DNA from: Ramlibacter sp. WS9
Lineage (GTDB): Bacteria > Pseudomonadota > Gammaproteobacteria > Burkholderiales > Burkholderiaceae_C
NCBI RefSeq assembly: GCF_003797765.1
Contig: NZ_RKMB01000002.1
Coordinates: 248,001-312,000, forward strand
DNA length: 64,000 bases
Direction: 5' to 3'
Part shown: piece by piece, positions 8,856 through 17,202 of the stretch
Numbering within the stretch: the first letter of the stretch is position 1
Layout: every line of letters starts with the position of its first letter
Translations under genes and position numbers: made by a program
Notes under the pieces: model-generated
Seen by the model: the letters and a program-made list of their open reading frames with translations, nothing else
Databases searched by the model: none
Told to the model about the DNA's origin: nothing

Positions 8856-9113
8856 GCAAAGCTGTGCGTGGGCGGGCTGCGGCGCGAATAAAGCCCAGGC
8901 GCTTGCGGCGGGCGACCGCGCGACCCAGCACGGCTTCAGCCGTGCGACTGTCTCATGCTCGCGAAAATTGTTTGAGTCGCAGCGTAGCGGAGGCGAGTTT
9001 TTTCGCGCGGGTCGCGGGGTCTCCCGGCGCAAGGAATTCGGCAGGAGCTTGCGAAGCATGCGATGCCGAACGCCGTAGCCATCGCGCCGCAGCCCGCCCG
9101 CGCACAGCTTTGC
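8856..9113 (-). repeat. folded non-coding repeat, unit 2 (inverted copy)
   Basis: 258-bp element, homologous to unit 1 at 8509-8763 but inverted. The terminal arms 8856-8887 and 9082-9113 pair at 31 of 32 positions. Compared with unit 1 the arms carry five substitutions and each is matched by the complementary change in the opposite arm. The internal stem 8911-8926/9009-9024 (14 of 16 paired) replaces a stem of largely different sequence, the apical hairpin GCACGGCT-TC-AGCCGTGC (8928-8945) replaces GCGTCGC-AA-GCGACGC, and TTCGGCA/TGCCGAA (9037-9043/9064-9070) replaces TCCGGCA/TGCCGGA. Pairing is conserved while sequence is not. The whole stretch 8448-9169 has no supported gene. Confidence 0.8.
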
Positions 9114-9169
9114 CGCGAGGTCGCGCCGGGTTACGCCGAGCCACGCCAACAACTTGGCCGGGTACCAGC

Positions 9170-9991
9170 CTACGCGGTCTGCGCCCGAACAAAGCGAAAC
9201 GCCTGCGGAAATTCAAGCCGTCCGTCGGCGTCGCAATGCGCCGCCACCGACGACAGGTACTCGCGGCGCACTTCATCGCGTTGGTCTTCGCCGATCTGGT
9301 GGATGTCGTACATGCGCATGAACCAGGCCCAGGTTTCATCGGGCGTGAGCCTGCGGTGGCTGCGGATCTCATCCAGCTCGAGGCCATGCCACTGCGCCGC
9401 GAACATCGCGCGGACGCCTTCTTCCTTGCGAAAGCGCGCGTCCCCGAGGCGCAGGAAGCTGCCGCTCGCGTGAGCGTTGATGACGCGAATGTACGCGTCG
9501 AATGCCGCGGACGGCGGGTTAGGCGCGCCCACGACCGCGGCGAGCGTGCCACCCGGTTTGAGCACGCGGCGCAACTCGGCGAGCACTGGATCGGCATCGC
9601 CCATGAGCATCAGCGCGAGGTGGCACACGACGGTGTCAATGCTCTGCGCGGCAAGGGGGAGGTGCTGCGCGCGAGCTTCGATGAGCCGCGCCTGGCCGTC
9701 AAGGTCCGCCGCGGCGAGCCGCAATTCGTCCGCGCTCATGTCGACGCCGATCAACTCCAGCCCCGGCTGGCGGCGAGCGGCGAGCAGCGACAGCAGAAAG
9801 CCCGAGCCGCACGCCAGGTCGAGCACCGCGAGGGGCGAGCGGTCTGTGGGCACTGCCGTTGCGAGCACCGCGTACGACGAAGCAAACGACTGGCCGCGAA
9901 ACTGCACGGGCAGTGTGCCGAATGCCTCGGCCGTCGCGCCCGGCAGGGTGGCATGAAAATCGATCAGAAATTGTTCGGCGGGCGAGCGCAT
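9170..9991 (-). CDS. SAM-dependent methyltransferase (class I)
   Basis: Cytoplasmic Rossmann-fold methyltransferase of 273 residues from ATG 9991. Motif I is VLDLACGSGFLLSLLA, motif II region LELIGVDMSADELRLA, and the post-I/III region HLPLAAQSIDTVVCHLALML and LRRVLKPGGTLAAVVG are typical of UbiE/COQ5-like methyltransferases. A Met ten codons further upstream (10021) is an alternative start; neither has a clear Shine-Dalgarno sequence. The C-terminal part contains an acidic/aromatic region of unknown function. It sits between the folded repeats and the histidine-kinase operon and is 18 bp from the kinase stop, so it may be read through from that operon. Substrate unknown. Confidence 0.87.
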   Translation of the reverse strand: MRSPAEQFLIDFHATLPGATAEAFGTLPVQFRGQSFASSYAVLATAVPTDRSPLAVLDLACGSGFLLSLLAARRQPGLELIGVDMSADELRLAAADLDGQARLIEARAQHLPLAAQSIDTVVCHLALMLMGDADPVLAELRRVLKPGGTLAAVVGAPNPPSAAFDAYIRVINAHASGSFLRLGDARFRKEEGVRAMFAAQWHGLELDEIRSHRRLTPDETWAWFMRMYDIHQIGEDQRDEVRREYLSSVAAHCDADGRLEFPQAFRFVRAQTA

Positions 9992-10039
9992 GGGCCGCGA
10001 ATTATGCGCGCTGCAACCCAAGTGGCGTCGACTGGCCGG

Positions 10040-11506
10040 TCAATCGTCGGCCGGTGCGCTTTCCAGCGTGAAGTAGAACGTTGCGCCTTGACCCGGCGCC
10101 GACTCCGCCCAAATTTTTCCCTCGTGCCGGCTCACGATCTTCTGCACTGTCGCGAGGCCGATGCCGGTACCGGGGAATTCGTGAGGCGAGTGCAGCCGCT
10201 GGAAGGCGTTGAACAGCTTGTCGGCATAGGCCATGTCGAAGCCGGCGCCGTTGTCGCGCACGAAGAACGTGGCCGGGCGGCCGGCGCTCGCCTCGCAGCC
10301 GATGGTGACGTGGGCCACGGCCTCCTTGGAGGTGAACTTCCACGCATTGCCCACCAGGTTCTGTACCACCTGGTTGACCAGCATCGTGTCGGCCAGCGCG
10401 TGCATGCCGGGCGCGACGTCGATCACGGCCACGCGGTGCGGCTCTTGCTCGCGGCAACGCTGGAGCGCCTCCGCCGCCAGCGCCGTGAGGTCGACTTGCT
10501 CGCGCTCCAGCGTGGCGCGCGACACGTGGGCGAGTGTGAGCAACGCGTCGATCAGCTTCGCCATCAGGCGCGCGTTGACCTGGATGCGATTGATGAAGTG
10601 CCGGCCGCGGTCGTCCAGGTGCTCTCTCACCGATTTTTCGAGCAGGTTGCTGAACGAGTCGATGGCGTGCAGGGGCGCGCGCAGGTCGTGCGAGGCCGAA
10701 TACGAAAAGGCTTCCAGCTCGAGATTGGCGATCTCCAACTGCGACGTGCGGCGGCGCACGCGGTCTTCCAGCTCGGCGTTCAACGCCAGCGTCTGCTGGT
10801 TCGCCTGCTCCAGCACTTCCGCGCGGCGGGCCAGTTCCACCAGCATGCCGTTGAACGCGTCGACCACTTCGCCCACTTCGTCGTCCGTCGTGCGTGTGGC
10901 CCGCAGGCTGTAGTCGCGCCCTGCCGTGATGCGCCGTGCCACGTCGCTCACCGCGAGAAGGGGCCGCGTCACGACCGACAGCAGCCGGTTCGACAGCAGT
11001 AGCGCCAGGGCCAGGCTGCCGGCGATCACCAGCGCGACGACCATCAGGTACTGCTGGAGGTGGTCGAGTTTTTCGTGGCGCGCTCGCAGGTGCACCGCGC
11101 CCAGCCGTTCGCCTTCATTGACGATGGTCTTGAACGCAACCAGGTCTCCGCCATCCACCCGCACCCCGTCAGCCCCGTTCGCCGGCCCTGCGCCCGCATT
11201 CGCACCGGCGCCATAGCTCGCGAACAGCCGGCCGTCCGGCGTGTAGATCGCGGCTCCGAGGATGTTCGGCCGCGCCTTCAGCAGCGCCAGGTTTTCGCGG
11301 GCTGTCTTGGGGTCGTTGAAGGACAACGCGGGCGCGGTGGCGAGCCCCAGCAGGTCGGCCTGCGTGAGCAGGTCGCGCTCCCAGGTCCGCTGGTAGCTGC
11401 GCAGGTCGTAGATCACCATCGCCAGGCCGGCCAGGCTCAGCGCCACGAACGTCGTGGCCAGCACCACCCAGTTGAGTTTGTATCGGATCGAGCGTGGGCG
11501 CGCCAT
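10040..11506 (-). CDS. CHASE8-type sensor histidine kinase
   Basis: Inner-membrane histidine kinase of 488 residues. TM1 is at about 11-33, a periplasmic domain at 34-150 (SYQRTWERDLLTQADLLGLA then ALSFNDPKTARENLALL and ILGAAIYTPDGRLFASYG, the CHASE8 pattern), TM2 at about 153-173, HAMP at 174-226, then HisKA with the phospho-acceptor His273 in SYSASHDLRAPLHAI, and HATPase with N box LVGNAWKFT, G1 DNGAGFD and G2 GTGIGLATV. CHASE8 is the periplasmic domain of the diguanylate cyclase YfiN/TpbB, which YfiR controls; here the gene just upstream is YfiR-like, so the kinase is probably regulated the same way. No response regulator is encoded next to it. Confidence 0.92.
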   Translation of the reverse strand: MARPRSIRYKLNWVVLATTFVALSLAGLAMVIYDLRSYQRTWERDLLTQADLLGLATAPALSFNDPKTARENLALLKARPNILGAAIYTPDGRLFASYGAGANAGAGPANGADGVRVDGGDLVAFKTIVNEGERLGAVHLRARHEKLDHLQQYLMVVALVIAGSLALALLLSNRLLSVVTRPLLAVSDVARRITAGRDYSLRATRTTDDEVGEVVDAFNGMLVELARRAEVLEQANQQTLALNAELEDRVRRRTSQLEIANLELEAFSYSASHDLRAPLHAIDSFSNLLEKSVREHLDDRGRHFINRIQVNARLMAKLIDALLTLAHVSRATLEREQVDLTALAAEALQRCREQEPHRVAVIDVAPGMHALADTMLVNQVVQNLVGNAWKFTSKEAVAHVTIGCEASAGRPATFFVRDNGAGFDMAYADKLFNAFQRLHSPHEFPGTGIGLATVQKIVSRHEGKIWAESAPGQGATFYFTLESAPADD

Positions 11507-11508
11507 GC

Positions 11509-12120
11509 TCAGCGGTTCCTGGCCTGCGGGTTGTTGGACACGGCGACGAGGCGCGAGCTGAGTTTCAGCCCGCGCTTTTCCGCGGCCTCGAGCGACAGCT
11601 CGAACCGGATCTGCCCGTCGATGATGAGGAAGTTGAGCGCGCTTCCCTGGTTGAGCGCGCCGGGGCTTTCGGTCACCACCAGTGCCATGCCCAGTTGTGG
11701 GCTGGCCAGTGCTTCGGCCAGCCGCGCGGTACGGTCCCGGGCGAGGAAGAGCACGTGAAGGCCGGCCAGCCCGCCGGCATCCTTCACCCGCCGCACCTCG
11801 AGCCGCCGGCCTTCGATGGTGCGCGCGGCCACCAGCCCTGCGAGGTCATCGGCCAGATCGTCGTTGCCCCAGATGCCGACCACCAGAGGCGCGTCGGCCT
11901 TGGTGAACGCGGCCGGCGGCCATTCGGCGTAGCCGGCAAACCGGTAGAGGTAGGCAGCCTTGACCCGGCGCTCCGCCAGAGCTTCTTCGGGCGAATGATC
12001 GGCAGCGTGTGCAGGCATGGCTTGCACGAGCAGCAACACGAGCAGCGCGTGCGCCCAATCACGCCATCTCAAGCGCGATAGAAAGAGTGTTCTCACATCC
12101 GCCACACCAGCTTTAGCCAT
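11509..12120 (-). CDS. YfiR-like periplasmic protein (DUF4154)
   Basis: Secreted protein of about 200 residues with an N-terminal signal (LLVLLLVQAMPAHA) and the DUF4154/YfiR core: VKAAYLYRFAGYAEWP near residue 53, VVGIWGNDD, LHVLFLARD, and the terminal SSRLVAVSNN. In Pseudomonas YfiR is the periplasmic inhibitor of the CHASE8 cyclase YfiN; here the partner is probably the CHASE8 histidine kinase encoded 2 bp downstream. Unlike Pseudomonas YfiR it has no cysteine, so disulfide-based redox control cannot apply. The longest frame starts at 12120 inside the receptor gene; a GTG at 12096 overlapping the receptor stop (GTGA) is an equally good start. Confidence 0.85.
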   Translation of the reverse strand: MAKAGVADVRTLFLSRLRWRDWAHALLVLLLVQAMPAHAADHSPEEALAERRVKAAYLYRFAGYAEWPPAAFTKADAPLVVGIWGNDDLADDLAGLVAARTIEGRRLEVRRVKDAGGLAGLHVLFLARDRTARLAEALASPQLGMALVVTESPGALNQGSALNFLIIDGQIRFELSLEAAEKRGLKLSSRLVAVSNNPQARNR

Positions 12121-14012
12121 CCGCCGCGCCGGACCTGCGAGCCCTTGGCGTCAGTGAACTCCGCATGGCTGCGGTCGAACAGGTTTTGCAGGTTGAGCGA
12201 CAAATCGACCGCCGGCGTCACGCGCCAACCCCAGCGCATGTCGACGGCCGTGTACGCGGGGATGGCGGGATTGGGCAGCGCCGCCACATGCCGCACGCTG
12301 ACGTCGACCTCATGCCGCTCGCCCACGTTGAGGCTGGAGCGCAGCAGCCACTGATGGCGCGGGTCGTTGCCCTGCGCGCTGGGCCCGGTGGGATCGCCGC
12401 TGCCGGGTTTGACGCGCAGGTGCTTGCGCAATTCGGAGAGGCCCGCGGTCAGGCGCCAGTTGGCTGTGGCCTGCCAGTGGGCCCAGGCTTCGAGTCCGCT
12501 GGTGTTCCCTTCCATCATGTTCTGCACGACGGCCGGCGGGCGCTGCCCGCTGCGCAGCTTGTCGTAGCGATGATGGAAAAGGGTAGCCGAGTACGACAGC
12601 GTGGGCGTGGGCTGGGCGCGCCAGCCCAGCTCCAGCACGTTGGCCACCTCCGACTGGAAATCCGGCCCGCCGTTGATGGCGAAAGGCGGCTTCCCGGGAA
12701 AAAAGAATTCCCGGTCGAGCCGCGCGGGCGCGCGCACGGCGCGCGACACGGCCGCCCAACCCGCCTGCGTGTCCGACGGCACCCACGAAAGGCGCGCGCT
12801 GGGCAGGAACTCCCAGCCGGTATAGACATTCCTTTCGGCCTTGGCGCCGAGCGTGAGGCGCAGATGCTCCGCCAGCGCGATCTCGTCCTGCACGAACACG
12901 TTGGCCCACCGCAGCCGCTTCTCCATCGGCGTAAAGCGCACCAGCAGGCTGACTTGCGTCTTGTCGCGCGCTTCACGCAGCCCCGCGCCCCAGATCAGCC
13001 GATGGCTGCCCGAGGGCGCCAGCGTCTGCTGCCATTCGGTGTCGAATATCTCCATCTCGTCGCGAAAGGTGATGGGCTCGTCGCGGCGGCTGTGGTCGTA
13101 ATAACTTTGCAGACGCCAGCCCGATCCGTCCGCGTGCTGGCGGGTCCAGCGTGCGAGCACATTGGTGCCCGACAAGTCCGGCGCTTCGGGCACGCCGGGT
13201 GCCTTGCCTGAGCGATAGGTGTCGCCCTGGAAGGTGAAGCCGTTTTCGGCCGGCCCCCAATCGATGCGCCAGCCGGCTTGCTTCTTTTTCGTGGCGTCAG
13301 GCACGACGGCGCCATTGGCCTTGGTGGTGTGCTCGCGGTCGGTGCCCATGGCATAGACCCGCCATGCTCCGTCTTCGCCGAACTTGCCGCCGTAGCGCGC
13401 CGACGCATGCGAGTTGCCGTCGCCGCCGCTCGCCGCAACCAGCCCGCCCTCCGTGGCGCCGGCCCGCCGGGTGGTCACGTTGATGACGCCGTTCATCGCG
13501 TTCGCGCCCCACAGCGTGCCGCCCGGCCCGCTGATGACCTCGATCTGCTCGATGTTCTCGAGCATCAGGTCCTGCTGGTCCCAGAAAACGCCGGAGAACA
13601 GGGGCGAGTAGATGACGCGGCCGTCCACCAGGACCAGAAGCTTGTTGCCGATGCCGTTGTTGAAGCCGCGTGCGCTGATGGCCCATTGCCCGGCGCTGGT
13701 ACGCGCCACGTGCAGGTTAGGCGCGAGCCGAAGCACCTCGGGCAGGGTGCGAGCGGTGGAACGGCGGATGTCCTCGCCGGTGATCACGAAAACCGAGGCC
13801 GCGGCCTGCAGCAGCCGCTCGGGCCTACGGGACACCGACGTCACCCTGATGTTGCCCAGTTGCTCGAGCGACAGGTCCGCAAGGCGGTCCAGGCTCAATT
13901 GCGCAACGTCCACGCCTTGTGCGTTCGAGGACGCCGAGCACCACACCAGCGCTAGCGCCGCGCATCGGTGCACTCGCGCGATCCGCCTTTTTTGCATGCC
14001 GCGATTCTTCAT
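12093..14012 (-). CDS. TonB-dependent outer-membrane receptor
   Basis: Outer-membrane TonB-dependent receptor, about 639 residues from ATG 14012 (a GGGGGAAG stretch lies just upstream; in-frame Mets at 14102 and 13997 are alternatives). After the signal peptide it has the segment LADLSLEQLGNIRVTSVSRR, a plug domain (RTLPEVLRLAPNLHVARTSA, IEQIEVISGPGGTLWGANAM) and a beta-barrel ending GGWLKLVWRM with a C-terminal hydrophobic/aromatic pattern. Its stop overlaps the YfiR-like gene, so receptor, YfiR-like protein and histidine kinase form one operon. The ligand is unknown. The receptor may either import a substrate or present an outer-membrane signal to the YfiR-like protein. Confidence 0.92.
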   Translation of the reverse strand: MKNRGMQKRRIARVHRCAALALVWCSASSNAQGVDVAQLSLDRLADLSLEQLGNIRVTSVSRRPERLLQAAASVFVITGEDIRRSTARTLPEVLRLAPNLHVARTSAGQWAISARGFNNGIGNKLLVLVDGRVIYSPLFSGVFWDQQDLMLENIEQIEVISGPGGTLWGANAMNGVINVTTRRAGATEGGLVAASGGDGNSHASARYGGKFGEDGAWRVYAMGTDREHTTKANGAVVPDATKKKQAGWRIDWGPAENGFTFQGDTYRSGKAPGVPEAPDLSGTNVLARWTRQHADGSGWRLQSYYDHSRRDEPITFRDEMEIFDTEWQQTLAPSGSHRLIWGAGLREARDKTQVSLLVRFTPMEKRLRWANVFVQDEIALAEHLRLTLGAKAERNVYTGWEFLPSARLSWVPSDTQAGWAAVSRAVRAPARLDREFFFPGKPPFAINGGPDFQSEVANVLELGWRAQPTPTLSYSATLFHHRYDKLRSGQRPPAVVQNMMEGNTSGLEAWAHWQATANWRLTAGLSELRKHLRVKPGSGDPTGPSAQGNDPRHQWLLRSSLNVGERHEVDVSVRHVAALPNPAIPAYTAVDMRWGWRVTPAVDLSLNLQNLFDRSHAEFTDAKGSQVRRGGWLKLVWRM

Positions 14013-14136
14013 CTCTTCCCCCTGGATGCGTTGGGGCGCATCGATAAATCTGCTTGTAATGCTTGCCAGGATACGGGGCATCAGGGTTTGCCGCCATCGC
14101 ACGCTTTCGTGTTATCTCCTTTCGTTTACGTCGCGC

Positions 14137-14158
14137 CGTTGCCAATACGTTGCCAATA
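14137..14158. promoter_or_regulatory. tandem 11-bp direct repeat upstream of TonB receptor and exporter operons
   Basis: CGTTGCCAATA occurs twice in immediate succession (14137-14147 and 14148-14158). An 11-bp period places both copies on the same DNA face, as in OmpR/PhoB-type response-regulator sites. It lies in the divergent region between the receptor operon (start 14012) and the exporter operon (start 14242). Confidence 0.5.
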
Positions 14159-14241
14159 GCCAGTCACGCACCTAATAATGCGATGCGCCGGGTCTTCGTT
14201 CGCTGGGCGTTTCGCCCGACGGCGCAAGAATAAGGAACACC

Positions 14242-15204
14242 ATGAAGGCGCTCAGGTGGCAATGCGTGGTGGCCATGGCATGGGGCCTCGCCGCATGCGG
14301 CGACAAGCCTGACCCGGGCTGGTCCGGCTACGCCGAGGCCGACTATGTGTATGTGTCCTCACCGCTGGCGGGCACGCTGAGCGCACTGCACGTGCAGGCG
14401 GGCCAGCAGATCGCGCGCGGCAAGCCGCTGTTCGCACTGGAGTCGGAAGCCGAGCGTGCGGCCCGCGAGGAAGCCAGTGCCCGCGTCGACGTGGCCCGCT
14501 TTCAGGCCGACAACACCGACAAGGGCAAGCGTGAGGCCGAAGTGGCCATCAACCAGGCGCAGCTGCAGCAGGCGCGTGCGCAGGCGGAGCTGGCGCAGCA
14601 CGACCTCGCGCGCAAACGCGAACTGGTCGCGCGCGGCTTCATCTCGAAAGCGCAGGCCGATGAGGCGCAGTCGGCGCTCACGCAGGCGCAGGCCCGAGTG
14701 CGCGAGCTGTCGTCCGTTGTGCAGGTAGCGAAACTGCCGGCGCGGGCCGACGAGCGGGCCGCAGCCGACGCGCAGGTCGAGGCCGCGCGCCACGCGCTGA
14801 AGCAGACCGAGTGGCGCCAGCAACAGAAGCAGCAGGCCGCGCCCGCCGATGCGCAGGTGGCGGACACTTTCTTCCGCGCCGGCGAGTTCGTCGCGGCCGG
14901 CCAGCCGGTGGTGGCGCTGCTGCCGCCGGGCAACATCAAGGCGCGTTTCTACGTACCCGAGGCCGAGCTGCCGTCGGTGACCCTTGGGCAGAACGTAACG
15001 CTGGAATGCGACGGCTGCGGCGCGGCGATCGGCGCACGCGTCACGCACATCGCGACGCGACCGGAATACACGCCGCCCGTCATCTATTCGAATTCGCAGC
15101 GCAGCAAGCTGGTGTTCATGGCCGAAGCGCAGCCCGCGCCGGCCGATGCGCAGCGGCTGCGGCCGGGCCAGCCGCTTTCGGTGCGCCGTCCGGCGAAGCC
15201 ATGA
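14242..15204 (+). CDS. HlyD-family periplasmic adaptor of ABC exporter, lipoprotein
   Basis: Membrane-fusion protein of 320 residues, with lipobox WGLAACGDKP at the N-terminus. A biotinyl/lipoyl half (LAGTLSALHVQAGQQIARGK) is followed by a long Ala/Gln/Glu/Arg-rich coiled coil (about 75-185) and a second lipoyl half (FFRAGEFVAAGQPVVALLPP). The set resembles E. coli YhiI/YbhG adaptors. It is first in a three-gene operon: its stop overlaps the ATPase start (ATGA) and the permease follows. The role is probably export of a drug or other hydrophobic compound together with a TolC channel encoded elsewhere. Confidence 0.9.
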   Translation: MKALRWQCVVAMAWGLAACGDKPDPGWSGYAEADYVYVSSPLAGTLSALHVQAGQQIARGKPLFALESEAERAAREEASARVDVARFQADNTDKGKREAEVAINQAQLQQARAQAELAQHDLARKRELVARGFISKAQADEAQSALTQAQARVRELSSVVQVAKLPARADERAAADAQVEAARHALKQTEWRQQQKQQAAPADAQVADTFFRAGEFVAAGQPVVALLPPGNIKARFYVPEAELPSVTLGQNVTLECDGCGAAIGARVTHIATRPEYTPPVIYSNSQRSKLVFMAEAQPAPADAQRLRPGQPLSVRRPAKP

Positions 15205-15989
15205 CTGGGTTGGCCATCGACGTGCGCGGGCTGACCAAACGGTTCGGCGAGCGGGCGGTCGTCGACAACGTGGACTTGCAGGTGGGCGAAGGCCGCATCT
15301 GCGGTTTCCTCGGGCCCAACGGCAGCGGCAAGACCACCACCATCCGCATGCTGTGCGGCCTGCTCAAGCCGGACGCGGGCGAAGGAACCTGCCTCGGCCT
15401 GGACGTGATCCGGCAAGCCCGCGAGATCAAACGCCAGGCCGGCTACATGACGCAGAAGTTCGGCTGGTACGAGGACCTGTCGATCCGCGAGAACCTGGAC
15501 TTCATCGCGCGGCTGTTCGAGATCCCGAACCGCGCGCAGGCTGTCAACAGCGCGTTGCAGCGGCTGGGCCTGGTCGAGCGGCAGGACCAGTTGGCGGGTT
15601 CGCTCTCCGGCGGATGGAAGCAGCGCCTGGCGCTGGCGGGCTGCCTCATCCACAACCCGCGCCTGTTGCTGCTCGACGAACCCACGGCAGGCGTCGACCC
15701 GAAAGCGCGCCGTGAGTTCTGGGACCAGATCCACCGGCTGGCGGGCGAAGGCATCACGGTGCTGGTTTCGACGCACTACATGGACGAGGCGGCGCGCTGC
15801 CACGAGCTGGTCTACATCGCGTACGGCAAGGTGCTGGCGCACGGCAGCGAAAGCGAGATCGTCGAACAAGCGGGGTTGGCGCCCGGCGCCTCGTTGGAGG
15901 AAGTGTTCGTCAAGCTGATCGACCGTGCGCAGGACAACTTCGCGGCGCCACCCAAGGCGGCGAAGTTCGCGAAGGGGGGCCGGCCATGA
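15201..15989 (+). CDS. ABC exporter ATP-binding protein
   Basis: Nucleotide-binding subunit of 262 residues, DrrA/YbhF-like. It has Walker A GPNGSGKTTT, Q-loop region GYMTQKFGWYEDLS, signature LSGGWKQRLALAG (Q replaced by W at the LSGGQ site, as often seen in this subfamily), Walker B LLLLDEPTAGVD and H-loop STHYMDE. The ATG at 15201 overlaps the adaptor stop, and the gene's own stop overlaps the permease start, so all three are translationally coupled. Unlike YbhF/RbbA there is only one ATPase domain, so the transporter must use two copies. Confidence 0.93.
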   Translation: MTGLAIDVRGLTKRFGERAVVDNVDLQVGEGRICGFLGPNGSGKTTTIRMLCGLLKPDAGEGTCLGLDVIRQAREIKRQAGYMTQKFGWYEDLSIRENLDFIARLFEIPNRAQAVNSALQRLGLVERQDQLAGSLSGGWKQRLALAGCLIHNPRLLLLDEPTAGVDPKARREFWDQIHRLAGEGITVLVSTHYMDEAARCHELVYIAYGKVLAHGSESEIVEQAGLAPGASLEEVFVKLIDRAQDNFAAPPKAAKFAKGGRP

Positions 15990-17116
15990 GGTTTTCCGTC
16001 GCGCGCATGGTCGCGGTCTTCATCAAGGAATTCCAGCAGATGATGCGCGACCGCCTGACCTTCGGCATGGCGGTGGGCGTGCCCATCCTGCAACTGGTGC
16101 TGTTCGGCTACGCCATCAACACCGACCCGAAGGGGCTACCCACGGCGCTGGTGGCGGCCGACACCGGGCCGCTGGCCGGCAGCATCGTCGCCAGCCTGCA
16201 GAACACCGGCTACTTCCGCATCGTGCACCAGGGCACCAGTGAGGCCGAAGCCGAGAAGCTGCTGGAAGCGGGCGACGTGCAGTTTCTCGTGATCATCCCG
16301 CCGCAGTTCACGCGCCGGCTGGTGCGCGGCGAGCGGCCCGCGCTGCTCGTGGCGGTGGATGCGACGGACCCGTCCGCCTCCAGCAACGCGCTGGCGGCGC
16401 TCAATGCGGCTGCGGGGCAGGCCCTGGAGCGCGACCTGGCAGGACCGTTGCAGCGCCTGCGGCAGGGACCGGCGCCTTACGAGGTGATCGTGCACCGCCG
16501 CTACAACCCCGAGGGCCTGTCGCGCTACAACATCGTGCCGGGCCTGATCGGCACCATCCTCACGATGACGATGGTGATGCTCACTTCTCTCGCGATGACG
16601 CGCGAGCGCGAACGCGGCACCATGGAGAACCTGCTGGCCACTCCCGTGCTACCCGCCGAGGTGATGGCCGGCAAGATCCTGCCTTACGTCGTCATCGGCT
16701 ACATCCAGCTCGGCGTGATCCTGGGCGCGGCCTGGCTGTTGTTCGAGGTGCCGCTGGTGGGCAGCTTCACGCTGCTGATGGCGATGATCGGCGTCTTCAT
16801 CGTCGCCAACCTGGGCGTGGGCTTCACCTTCTCCACGCTGGCGCGCAACCAGCTGCAGGCGATGCAGATGACGTTCTTCTTCTTTCTGCCCAGCATGCTG
16901 CTCTCAGGCTTCATGTTTCCCTTCCGCGCGATGCCGCAATGGGCGCAATGGCTGGGCGAGCTGCTGCCGCTCACGCACTTCCTGCGGATCGTGCGCGGCA
17001 TCATGCTCAAGGGCAACACGGCCGGGCTGCTGCTGCCGGAGTTGTGGCCGATGCTGGCCTTCATGGCGGTGGCGGTATTCGTCGCGCTCAAGCGGTATCG
17101 GCAGACGCTGGATTGA
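15986..17116 (+). CDS. ABC-2 type exporter permease
   Basis: Inner-membrane ABC-2 permease of 376 residues (YhhJ/YbhR-like). It has one N-terminal membrane segment (about 22-45), a large extracytoplasmic domain to about 175, then five hydrophobic segments starting NIVPGLIGTILTMTMVMLTS, with the conserved RERERGTMENLLATP between the second and third segments. The ATGA overlap with the ATPase gene fixes the start. Only one permease gene is present, suggesting a homodimeric membrane part. The gene is followed by a short GC hairpin (about 17126-17147) without a T-run. Confidence 0.92.
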   Translation: MRFSVARMVAVFIKEFQQMMRDRLTFGMAVGVPILQLVLFGYAINTDPKGLPTALVAADTGPLAGSIVASLQNTGYFRIVHQGTSEAEAEKLLEAGDVQFLVIIPPQFTRRLVRGERPALLVAVDATDPSASSNALAALNAAAGQALERDLAGPLQRLRQGPAPYEVIVHRRYNPEGLSRYNIVPGLIGTILTMTMVMLTSLAMTRERERGTMENLLATPVLPAEVMAGKILPYVVIGYIQLGVILGAAWLLFEVPLVGSFTLLMAMIGVFIVANLGVGFTFSTLARNQLQAMQMTFFFFLPSMLLSGFMFPFRAMPQWAQWLGELLPLTHFLRIVRGIMLKGNTAGLLLPELWPMLAFMAVAVFVALKRYRQTLD

Positions 17117-17202
17117 GACACGCAAGCCTCCCCCGTTTGGAGGAGGCGCGCAGCATGCTCTGGCGCTATGCTGCGCGGGCTAAACCAAACTCAGGGGGTT
17201 CC

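Noticed and set aside
8723..11002. Long plus-strand frame through the folded repeats, methyltransferase and kinase
   Set aside because: Opposes two clear genes and crosses inverted repeats; its translation has no conserved segment.
17126..17147. GCCTCC/GGAGGC hairpin after the ABC-2 permease as terminator
   Set aside because: No T-run follows, so only a weak stem-loop can be claimed.
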